Assembly (NCBI GenBank): GCA_001599815.1
Contig: BCIA01000003.1
Coordinates: 2,170,001 to 2,234,000, forward strand
Direction: 5' to 3'
From: Furcasterigmium furcatum
Taxonomy: Eukaryota > Ascomycota > Sordariomycetes > Glomerellales > Plectosphaerellaceae
Length of the DNA stretch: 64,000 nt
Part shown: piece by piece, positions 55,986 through 64,000 of the stretch
How the letters are laid out: every line of letters begins with the position of its first letter
Numbering within the stretch: the stretch's first letter is position 1
Made by a program: the position numbers and the translations under genes
Notes under the pieces: model-generated
Told to the model about the DNA's origin: nothing
The model's database searches: none
The model's input: the letters and a program-made list of their open reading frames with translations, nothing else

Positions 55986-56783
55986 GCTCCCCTTGCATGT
56001 GGGGACTGGACGGGCAGCAGGGAATGGAGAACGGGGATCATTATTCCCGTCGGCCCCTGGGGGCCGTGATGACATGAATGTGGAGGACAGACAAAAGATA
56101 CCTTGAGATTTGACATATGGACACGACACTCGAGCTCTCTCCGGAGATGGAGTATTAAGAGGGCTCGAACCGCGCGCGGCGTATTTACTGCGGGCTTTTG
56201 GCTAGGGGCGAGGAGAATGCGTCGCCATTGTATTGATAGATATGTGGTGTGGTCTGGTTGAAATGAGACGGCCTTCTTCTGTTACAACTTTGATGCCTCC
56301 TTTAATGTGACAATGTCCAACAATTGAGACCAGAAGCTGTCCAGATCATCCCGAAAGCTCTAGCATCAGTGGAGACGGTGGTAGCTTTGCATCCGACGGG
56401 TCTTTCCCCCGGCCCTTGAGGCCGTCTCCAGAACGGTTCGGGAATTTAAACGCCCGACCTTCGGGGATCCTAACGGAAGGGTCTTCAGCTGGCTTGAAGT
56501 GCGAATTTCTTCCCTTCATTCTTAGCTTCACTTTCCTTTCAATCTGGGCAAGTCCCAAAGCACTCCACCTGCGGCGAAAGGGACGCCGGAGAGGAGGGAG
56601 AATCGGCCGTCCAGTCGGCGAAAAGGTTGCATGTCCGGCCTCGGCGACGGAGATGCAGAATGATTCCCGTGAGGATAACGCCATGCCCGTAGACAAGCTG
56701 TTCTTCCATCGAAGTATGCACGCTAAATGTACAGAGTCCATCCATCCTATATGTAAACCCCCCCTGAGTCCCCTTTTGCTTTC
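55986..56783. other. convergent intergenic region
   Basis: 798 bp between the fumarate reductase (+) and monooxygenase (-) genes. No gene seen. Confidence 0.5.
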
Positions 56784-58184
56784 TTACAGTTGCGCCGCCA
56801 CCGGCCCGGTCAGATTCCTCTGCAAGAACCTCCTCGCCTCGAGCGCGCCGCCCTCGATGTCGTAGTCGGCGATGATGCCGTTGCGCTCGATGATCTCCCT
56901 CTCGACCTTGGCCACGTCGCTGCCGATCCCGCTCGCCTGCCACTCGTACGTATCGCCGATGCGGCGGCTGCTCTGGACGAGCCACTGCCCGCGCTCGCGC
57001 CTGTTCTCATCGAAGGCGGCCAGCGCGGCCGCGAGGTCGCCGGGCCCGCGGACGGCCGGGTCCGCGAAGAGCTCCGCCAGGACGTAGCTGTCCTCGATGC
57101 AGAGGCCGGCGCCGGCGCCGTGGTGCGGGGACGTCGCGTGCGCGGCGTCGCCGGAGATGCAGACGCGGTTCTTGGTGAAGGTCGGCACGGGGTTGTCGCC
57201 GAGGTCGAAGATGGCCCACTGGTAAGATGTGTTAGCTGTGCGCCGCGCGAGAGGGGAGGTGACGAAGCTGGACATACCACGCTGATCTGCTCGTCCGCGA
57301 GCTGGAGGAGGCTGTGGACGTCCTTTCCGAAGCCCGCGAAGTCCCGGAGGGCGTCGTCGCGGCTCGCCATCTTAGTCGTGCGCTCGTAGTCGTCCCAGTC
57401 GTCTGGCGTCGTGTGGAAGGCGACGATGTTGAGCTTCTGCCCGTGATTGACGGGGAACGTGAGGACGTGGCTGCCGTGGCCCATCTAACGAGATATCAGC
57501 ATCGAGACGAGACGAGACATGAACCCGGGGACGCAAACTCACATGCATGCAGGCGTTCAGGGCCTTCTCCTCCCCGATGGCCTCGATGGCCTTCTCCATC
57601 GTCACCATCGCCCGGTAGGCGTACTTGTGCGAGTACGACGGGAGCGCGGACGGGTGATCCCTGCCAACGATGTGCTGCCTCACGCGGGACTTGATGCCGT
57701 CGCAGCCGATCACGGCGTCTGCGTACGCGACGGTGCCGTCCTGGAACCTCATCATGACCTTCTCCCCGTCCACGTCGCGGATCTCCTCGATGGACTTGCC
57801 GAACACGGCCTTGTCCGCGGGGAGCAGCTTGACGAGCTCGTCGAGGAACGATGCCCTGTGCACGCCGTTCTGGCCGAGGCTGGAGTAGATGGAGAACTTT
57901 GTCTCCGAGGCGACGCCGTCGACGTAGTCGAACCAGACCTTCTGCTTGGAGGGCCAGCCGTTGCGGGTGCAGACCTTCTCGAAGGCGACGCGGATGCCTT
58001 CGTGACACAGCTGCATGGCGCGGACGGCGTTGGGGGTGAAGGAGACGCCGGCGCCGATCTCGCCGAAGGCAGGGGCGCGCTCGTAAACCATGACGGGGAC
58101 GCCGCGGTGGTGCAGGGCGATGGCGAGCGTGAGGCCGGCGATGCCGCCGCCGACGATGGCGACTGTGAAGTCCTTAGGAGGCAT
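56784..58184 (-). CDS. FAD-dependent aromatic monooxygenase (salicylate hydroxylase-like)
   Basis: Three exons: 58184-57543, 57484-57278, 57218-56784, giving 427 residues. Class A flavoprotein monooxygenase: GxGxxG in TVAIVGGGIAGLTLAIALHHRG, the DG motif in YADAVIGCDGIKSRVRQ, and the GD motif in NRVCISGDAAHATSPHHGAGAGLCIEDSYVLAEL. MGHGSHVLTFPVNHGQKLNIVAF and WAIFDLGDNPVPTF are typical of the salicylate 1-monooxygenase subgroup, which converts salicylate to catechol with NAD(P)H and O2. The related 6-hydroxynicotinate type cannot be excluded. No membrane helix at the C terminus, so soluble. All junctions are phase 0. A Zn2Cys6 regulator lies 809 bp upstream on the same strand and may control it. 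Confidence 0.9.
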
Positions 58185-58992
58185 GGCTGGCTGGCGGGCT
58201 TCTGGGCTGGCGGTTGATTCTATGAGACGCGGCGACAGATGATGAGTGAGAGGTTGAGCCTGTACAGTACAAGTCGTTCGTCTTGAGAAGCTGGGGACGA
58301 GCTGTTGAAAGAAGTCCACAGATCTGCTTGAGTGTTACTTATACCGGCACTTGGACTCATCAGTTCCGGGCGAACCTCCACGCCTCTCGGGGACATGATG
58401 TCCCCCCGAAGGAAGAGCCGTATGAGAAAGGCATTGATGACCCCGGGTTCGTGCCACTGCTTATCCCCACGAGAGCCGATGACCCCAGGAGTGATGGCCT
58501 CGGAGTTGTGTGGAGTGGAGTACACCCTCAGTTCTTTGTTCCAAGTCCGAACATCTCCCCGAGCCGAGATCCACAGGCCAACCCCGGACTTGGCAATCGA
58601 TCACCGTGTCTCCCGTCCGATCCAGTGAGAAGGTTTCGATAGCATCTGTCTGCAGAGCTTGGACTTGGGTCATGCGTCCCGTGGCTTCTGCGGGGGGCGA
58701 ATGTTTCCCAGACCATGCGCATCAAGTTCATGGCGGTGCATCGCGAGTCGCGCAGGTTTGAGAAAAGGGGCAGCGAGAGGTCGGACATTGGGAACCTGAA
58801 TACCGCTTCTTCGCGTCAATTGCGCACCGGAAATACATGCTCGATCCAGTTCATCCCTCTTGCCTACTCAAAACACAAGATTTAGCACGCTCAGGGCCAA
58901 TTTTGACTGGAACTACCCAGGCCATGGTCAAGGCCCAGATCAGTCGCAAACAACGACACTATTAACATGGATATCATCATAGTCGGACATTT
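58185..58992. other. intergenic region between the regulator and monooxygenase genes
   Basis: 808 bp on the minus strand: 3' end of the Zn2Cys6 gene and promoter of the monooxygenase gene. No gene seen. Confidence 0.5.
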
Positions 58993-61456
58993 CTAGTGAA
59001 ACCCCGAAAACCCGGACAAGTCCAAATCAAACCAGGCGTCAGGGCCCGGGCCCATCCCAGGAAGGCTGAACTGGGGCAGATCCATCAACATCGCAAGATG
59101 CTGCTCGGACGGCGTGAGCGGCGCAGGCTCGGCGATGGATCGCTTCATAGAATCTGCTCATCGTCAGAATCGTCAACTTCATACTCCACAGCGTGGATGG
59201 TAGCTCGGCATGTCCTCACCTCTCAACGCCTGCAGGGTCTGCATGCTCTGCCTGGCCAGCGGCATCTGCACCCGGTAGTGCTCCAGCACGGCCTGGCACT
59301 CGCCCCAGGACCGCTCGAAGTTGGCCTTGATCACGTCTCTGCCCACGGCGGGGCAGATGTGCGCGCAGAGGAGGAGGACTGTTGCGCCAAAGGTGACTAG
59401 AACACCCGTTGTCAGCATTCCGTACGTACATGAGCGAGAGGTTCAGGAGTCCATACAGTATATCGAGTGCCATGCAGAGCTGCGGTAGCAGTTCGTGAGG
59501 TTGTGGTAGATCCTCTGAACCAGCTCGGTCGCCGACTGGACGCAGAGGTTGCAGAGAAGCTTCACGAGATGATCGTCCATAGTCTCAACGGGAGATCCGG
59601 AGAGGAACCGGTCGGGGTACTTCGTCGACAGATGAACGAGTGGCCGGAGTAGCAGGATCCGGGTGTATAAATATCTGCCCAGCATTGTCAGCAACAATGA
59701 ACATGACCGGACGCAGGGGGGGGGAACGAACCTGCAATGGAGCACCTGGCGTTGAAGCTCGACGCTCTTATCCGAGCCCGGGGACGCATGGTCCGGCGTC
59801 GCGGCCGTACATCGAAGGTACGCCGGCACTTCGTCGAAGAAATGATCAAGGCGCCTGTTCAATGACAGGACATCCGCCAAGATCTTGTCCGCCTGGAAGT
59901 CGTCTGCCGCCATTTCTGTCACGTTTGACTCGGGATGGCTGGAGTAGAAGGTCGACAGGATGTCCTCGAGAATGATGAACAGCCGGGACGAGTGAGTGAG
60001 CAGCCCCAAGCGAGACGGGGTGTCGTGCGGTTGAACTCCTTCCCCTTCAAGGCGTAAATACTCGTCGTCGATTAGTGAGGGAAGGGGCACATCCCATTTC
60101 ATCGATATCATGACCGGTCTTCCGAAGGTCATGCTGAGGAGCCTGCACATGGACGGTGGTCAGCTTGGATCTCGCGGCACCCATCTCATTTAGTTGTCGT
60201 CACTCACCTGTCGAGCACGATACAGCAGTGCCATATCCTCCGCCTTATCTCTCGGTCCACCTGGCACTGCCGCCGCGACTTGCTCGTCTCGATATGGAGC
60301 CCCAGCCCTTGCGCGGCCCGGATGGCCAGTCCGATGACGTTCCAGCAGCGATTCGCACTCTGCGCCGACTGGAGATAGACGCCGGTAAGAAGGAGCATCT
60401 GCACCGACGGAATGGACATGGAATCCAGGAGCTCGTAGTTGTAGATCTGCCTTGCTCTCTGGTAGAAATCCCGGGCCATCGCCGTCTTGCTCTGCGCCGG
60501 GACAAGCCTGCTGAACTGGCAGCCGAGAGCGAAGATGATGTTGAGCGTGGACGTGAATATGGCCTCCTCCATGTCCGCTGAGGGGTCGTGGTGGCTGTGA
60601 GAGAACCCGTCGCCGGACCAGATGAGTTGATACCGGCGCATGAAAGTCGTCTTGTGAAGGACGGGGAACAGCGGGTGGACGAAGTCCCAGAAGCACTCGA
60701 CAAAGTCGTCTGCGGTCTGGCGAGGCGGATACAACGCGATACTGGCGCCTCTCTCTCGGATCTTCTCTGGGATCGGGCCACGGGGACGCTCAGAGGGTCG
60801 TGGTGGCGATTCCGGAGGGGCCATCGCCTCGGCAGACCCGGGGCCCTCGCCCTTTCCACGGCAAAAGCGCGCGAGGGCAATGGTAGAGGAGGCTCCGTAG
60901 AGGCAATCACCGTCATCGAGGGAGGAGACGGTCGCCAGTCCGTCCACTTCAACCTCCCCGGGTTCCGTCCTCGGGGTTGGCATACTGACCGAGGACCATC
61001 CCCCGTCCGCAACCGCGTGGCTCTGCGCGCTGCTGGAGTCATCTCGAGCCCGACTGTACATAGGGCTCGCCGGTCTGTCGTGGAGCGGTTCACTCGGCGT
61101 CACAGATGTCCGATTCTGTTCAAGCCGGCCGAGTCGTTCCTCGAACGCCGCAAGAGAGCTGAAGGTTCGTCAGAAGGTTGCGCAAACGGCAGCATTGCAC
61201 GAAACACGAGCGTCTCCCACCTTTGAGGACCCTGGATTGGAGGGGGAATCGCGGCACCGTCATAGACACAGTCCGGCGCAACACCCCGTCTGGTACAAGT
61301 CGAGCAGGCCGGTCTCCCGCCATCGCATCGCGTCTTGCGGTCCTGGCAGACCCGGCAGGCCGTATGGATTCGTCTTCGCTTCACCTGGCGGCCTGCTGCT
61401 GTCCTCTCGTCGCCATCGGAGGCCACGGACTGGGCTGTGAAAGATGTCGTCTCCAT
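58993..61456 (-). CDS. Zn2Cys6 transcription factor with fungal_trans domain
   Basis: Six exons: 61456-61221, 61158-60208, 60142-59732, 59674-59457, 59396-59220, 59153-58993, giving 717 residues. The N-terminal binuclear zinc cluster (about 34-64, ACRVCQDRKTRCDGGRPACSTC with C-x2-C-x6-C-x6-C-x2-C-x8-C) is preceded by a basic VKRRRIH. A short coiled linker (LAAFEERLGRLEQN) follows. The fungal-specific transcription factor domain (about 185-500) shows FVHPLFPVLHKTTFMRRY, LLLTGVYLQSAQSANRCWNVIGLAIRAAQGLGLH and RRRIWHCCIVLDRLLSMTFGRP. It ends with an acidic/hydrophobic tail (PDAWFDLDLSGFSGFH), a plausible activation region. Nuclear. All phases close. Gene order suggests regulation of the adjacent monooxygenase, an inference. 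Confidence 0.9.
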
Positions 61457-62273
61457 TGAGGTCGTTCAGGGTGCGCAACACTTTGTCCGAGGTGTCCATG
61501 GGGATCCAGGGAGTCCGTTCGGGGAAGTGTTCGGGGGAGGGCCCGGCTTTATTAAACCATGCCCGGGCCCAAACCCCAGACTTCCATCCCCGTTAGTCTG
61601 ACAAAACGGCTCGTCCTGAGTCGCCCAAGCTGGTCACCTCGCTAGCACCTAGCACCTAACGGGATAGTGGGAGTCGGGTCTCCGCAAGATCCGTTAGCTT
61701 GGGTCGCGGGGAACTATGAGCCTGAGCAGAGGCACACCGGGGGGATCGCGATCCGATGCTCAGTGAGCCGCATGACTGCTCATGGTAGTTCTCTCACTCA
61801 TCCGGTAGCATCCAGAAGGGAATCGCAAATGCATGCGGCCATAATCAGTGGAAGACTCGAGATCCCGACCGTTCTCTCATAGAAAACTCAGCGAGGCCCG
61901 CCACAGACACAAGAGCCTCTTCTTCCCTGATTGGAAGCTCTGGAACCTCGTCCTTCCATTAATAGACAAACCAGCCCTGTATGCAACAATTCTGGGGGTC
62001 ACAGTAGTAGCCGGGAGGGTCCGGCGAGTGCCTGATGTCTTGTCTTTTCTGGACATCTCCCGACATCTTGGAAGAGTTGCTGAGAATGAAGGGTCGTGGA
62101 AAGAGCAACGCAAGGAGACCCATGCTGTGGCAGCATGACCTAAGTCATCACCGGGACCAACCGTTGATCACATGAAAAAAAAAAATTGTGAGTTTAGGAT
62201 GTGGGATACGAAATGAAAAGAAGAACAAAAGGAAAATTTTGACCCAGCTGAGCTGGGCGCGTCGTGATGTACG
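61457..62273. other. intergenic region upstream of the regulator gene
   Basis: About 0.8 kb. No gene seen. An A run at 62174-62184 and AT-rich sequence lie downstream of the tRNA-Ser. Confidence 0.5.
62233..62240 (-). terminator. Pol III terminator of tRNA-Ser
   Basis: On the minus strand AAAATTTTCC follows about 34 nt after the tRNA 3' end; the T run is the probable Pol III stop. Confidence 0.5.
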
Positions 62274-62394
62274 CGACGAGGGCAGGATTTGAACCTACGC
62301 GGGCGAACCCAACAGATGGCGGGAAAAGGGCTGTTCTGGAGGCCAGAGACAGTCCAGTTCGAGTCTGTCGCCTTAACCACTCGGCCACCTCGCC
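62274..62394 (-). tRNA. tRNA-Ser(CGA) with intron
   Basis: The acceptor stem GGCGAGG (62394-62388) pairs with CCTCGTC, with G as the discriminator base. The D-arm is TGGCCGAGTGGTTAAGGCG. The anticodon stem ACAGA/TCTGT encloses the loop CTCGAA, giving anticodon CGA (reads UCG). An intron of about 40 nt lies after the base 3' of the anticodon. A long variable arm TGGGTTCGCCCG marks a type II tRNA, and the T-arm GTAGGTTCAAATCCTGC is complete. These agree on serine. Confidence 0.92.
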
Positions 62395-64000
62395 TATCAA
62401 GATGCTTAAGTTTTCAATAACGACTAGCTATATATTCTCCACAATAAAGACCCCACGACGGCGCCCATTTCCGCACAACAGGCGGTTGTCAGAGATCAAC
62501 TGGGTGCTTTTATCTTCATCCATCAACCCAGCGATCAATCAAGGCATTCATCGCAGAGCTAAGGCCTGCGATTTCCTCATTATTCTACCCGTCGAAAGAA
62601 TGTAGTAGTCATCATGATGGAGGCGTCCATCTGTGAGTCACTGCACACCGTATCATCAAGTCCAATGCAGACCAAATACGACCCAGCATAGCCGAGGACA
62701 CTTCGGCAGACGGGTAGCGGTTGTATGGTTTGAGACCGGGATATCTGGCAGTCATTGATGTTGAAGTCGACATATGGGGCAGGAAGCCATTCTTGACACC
62801 TGGCCACGGAGCAGACCCGAATATCGTGCCACTGGGCGATATCTTTTGGCCTGCGGTGGCTTCTGTTCTTTCAAACAGTATGGTGCAAGAAGAGCTGCTT
62901 GTCCCTCTTTGCTGATGAGGAGAGATGAATTTTGACCCAGATTGGTGCCGTGTCAATACATCCAAGGACTGAGCTTCTTGAAAGTGGCACTGTTTGGCCT
63001 GGCGGCAATATGGCGCTTCTCGTGGCTGTCTTGTCAGTGTCAACCGGCTCCTCTCCATCGCTTGGTGATAGAGCTCCCCTCCGGGCGCCATCAAGGTCGG
63101 TAAACATCAGCTGGAGGTCGCCAAACGAGTCTGGAGAATCTCGAGGTACTGCATATCCCTGTATATGCGGTTTGCAAGCAGCTTCTACTTTCGCATGCTT
63201 CGTTGAGGCGCGTCGAACGACTGGTATTGATGTCTGTTGAACGAATCTGCTTGGTTGGAAGGTTCTCCCACCCTGTCTGCCAAAAGCTCTGACATGATCC
63301 TCTGCCATGTTCTGACAGCACCCTCATCAGAATCCAGACCCTGAACTCCGTCTTGGTGTACAATCTTATCTGTTATTGTTGGGATTGGTCTCTTCGTATG
63401 TGGGAAGTCACGCGGACTAGGGCTATGCAATGCTGAATGCTGATGGAGTTGACCAACATCCATGTCACATGATCGTTGAGTAGCTGCCACAAACACGCCG
63501 CTCCAGGTGAGAGTCCTGAGGGGACGCAGTTGGTAGACAAGTCTGGTCTCGACCGGACAGCCCAGCCCTTTGCCACCTAGGTTCTGTTCCCGCGTGAACC
63601 GCGTGTTTCTGCCCAGTAGCCCGTCAGCCCCTCCCAATACTCACGCGATGGCACACGAGGTCTATCCTGCAAACCCCATCCAACAGACTGGCCACGGAGT
63701 TCCTGTCTCACTGCGGGATGATCAAACCGGCAACTAGTGAACAATAGTAGTGGTCACATGTCCAGACGACCAAGAATCAGCCTTGTTGGAGGTCAGATAC
63801 GTGGCCGTGAGTCTCGCCCAGCTCGGGACCCTGCTGAGACCCGAACCAGGGGGAAAAGCAACAACGTTGCCAAACACTCGTACCGTCTCAGACAGAGATC
63901 GAGTTAGCGGGTCATATGGCTGGTCCTCCTACTTGGCGATCGGGTAGTAGCTGATGGCAGAGAAAGCCGCATCTCGTCGGAGTCTCACGCTGACTACGAG
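62395..64000. other. 1.6-kb right end without a recognised gene
   Basis: Short frames on both strands only. Some minus-strand pieces (about 62871-63637) read like protein in parts but switch frame and have no recognisable motif. They could be a decayed or partial gene running beyond the window. I cannot support a model. Confidence 0.45.

Noticed and set aside
54336..56129. 597-codon open frame antisense to fumarate reductase
   Set aside because: It mirrors the strongly biased codons of the real gene (third-position C/G leaves few stops on the other strand). It is Gly/Leu/Val/Glu-rich with no family match.
57519..58217. 232-codon plus-strand frame over the monooxygenase
   Set aside because: Antisense shadow of a GC-rich exon.
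1..64000. CRISPR arrays, bacterial operons or prophage features
   Set aside because: The window is eukaryotic with spliceosomal introns; no such repeats were seen.
1..64000. Transposons
   Set aside because: No transposase, reverse transcriptase or long terminal repeats recognised by eye. Short degenerate copies cannot be excluded without a search.

Overview
The window is nuclear DNA of a filamentous ascomycete (Pezizomycotina, most likely Sordariomycetes). The genes are GC-rich and carry many short introns (about 40-170 nt, GT-AG with CTAAC-type branch sites). The proteins are typical of moulds: Zn2Cys6 and bZIP-DUF3425 regulators, a Dal5-type permease, GH3, GMC, a fumarate reductase-cytochrome b5 fusion and an OM14-like protein. 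Twenty-five protein genes could be assembled exon by exon, plus one intron-containing tRNA-Ser(CGA). The class-level placement is inference.

Left flank (1-8.5 kb): a SRA/YDG-domain protein (716-1783), a double GFA-domain protein (2466-3527, minus), then about 5 kb with no convincing gene, only a weak 95-residue spliced candidate.

Centre (8.5-30.7 kb), the most interesting part: a run of 2-oxo-acid genes. In order: Dal5/Fen2-type MFS permease, HpcH/HpaI aldolase, ketopantoate hydroxymethyltransferase (PanB), Mtr-type amino-acid transporter, RidA deaminase, FMN 2-hydroxy-acid oxidase, bZIP-DUF3425 regulator, acetolactate-synthase-like TPP enzyme, and the E1alpha, E2 and E1beta subunits of a branched-chain 2-oxo-acid dehydrogenase. 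From the aldolase to E1beta the ten genes alternate strand without exception (+-+-+-+-+-), so they form divergent pairs sharing promoters. Four of those shared promoters contain the AP-1/Yap-like heptamer TTAGTCA, rare elsewhere in the window. The enzymes meet at pyruvate, acetolactate, 2-oxoisovalerate and ketopantoate. The acetolactate-synthase-like protein has Leu where fungal AHAS has the herbicide-site Trp, plus a rewritten substrate loop. I propose a bZIP-controlled 2-oxo-acid cluster; this is inference.

Right of the cluster (31-45 kb) lie mostly housekeeping genes: Bos1 SNARE, thiamine pyrophosphokinase, Mia40, an OM14-like protein, a Myb/SANT-like protein, a secreted aspartic protease and a class V PLP enzyme. 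Two of them have a start codon that is alone in its exon or split by an intron.

Right flank (46-64 kb): secreted GH3 beta-glucosidase, secreted GMC oxidoreductase, fumarate reductase with a C-terminal cytochrome b5 domain, an FAD aromatic monooxygenase followed by a Zn2Cys6 regulator, the tRNA-Ser, and 1.6 kb without a recognisable gene.
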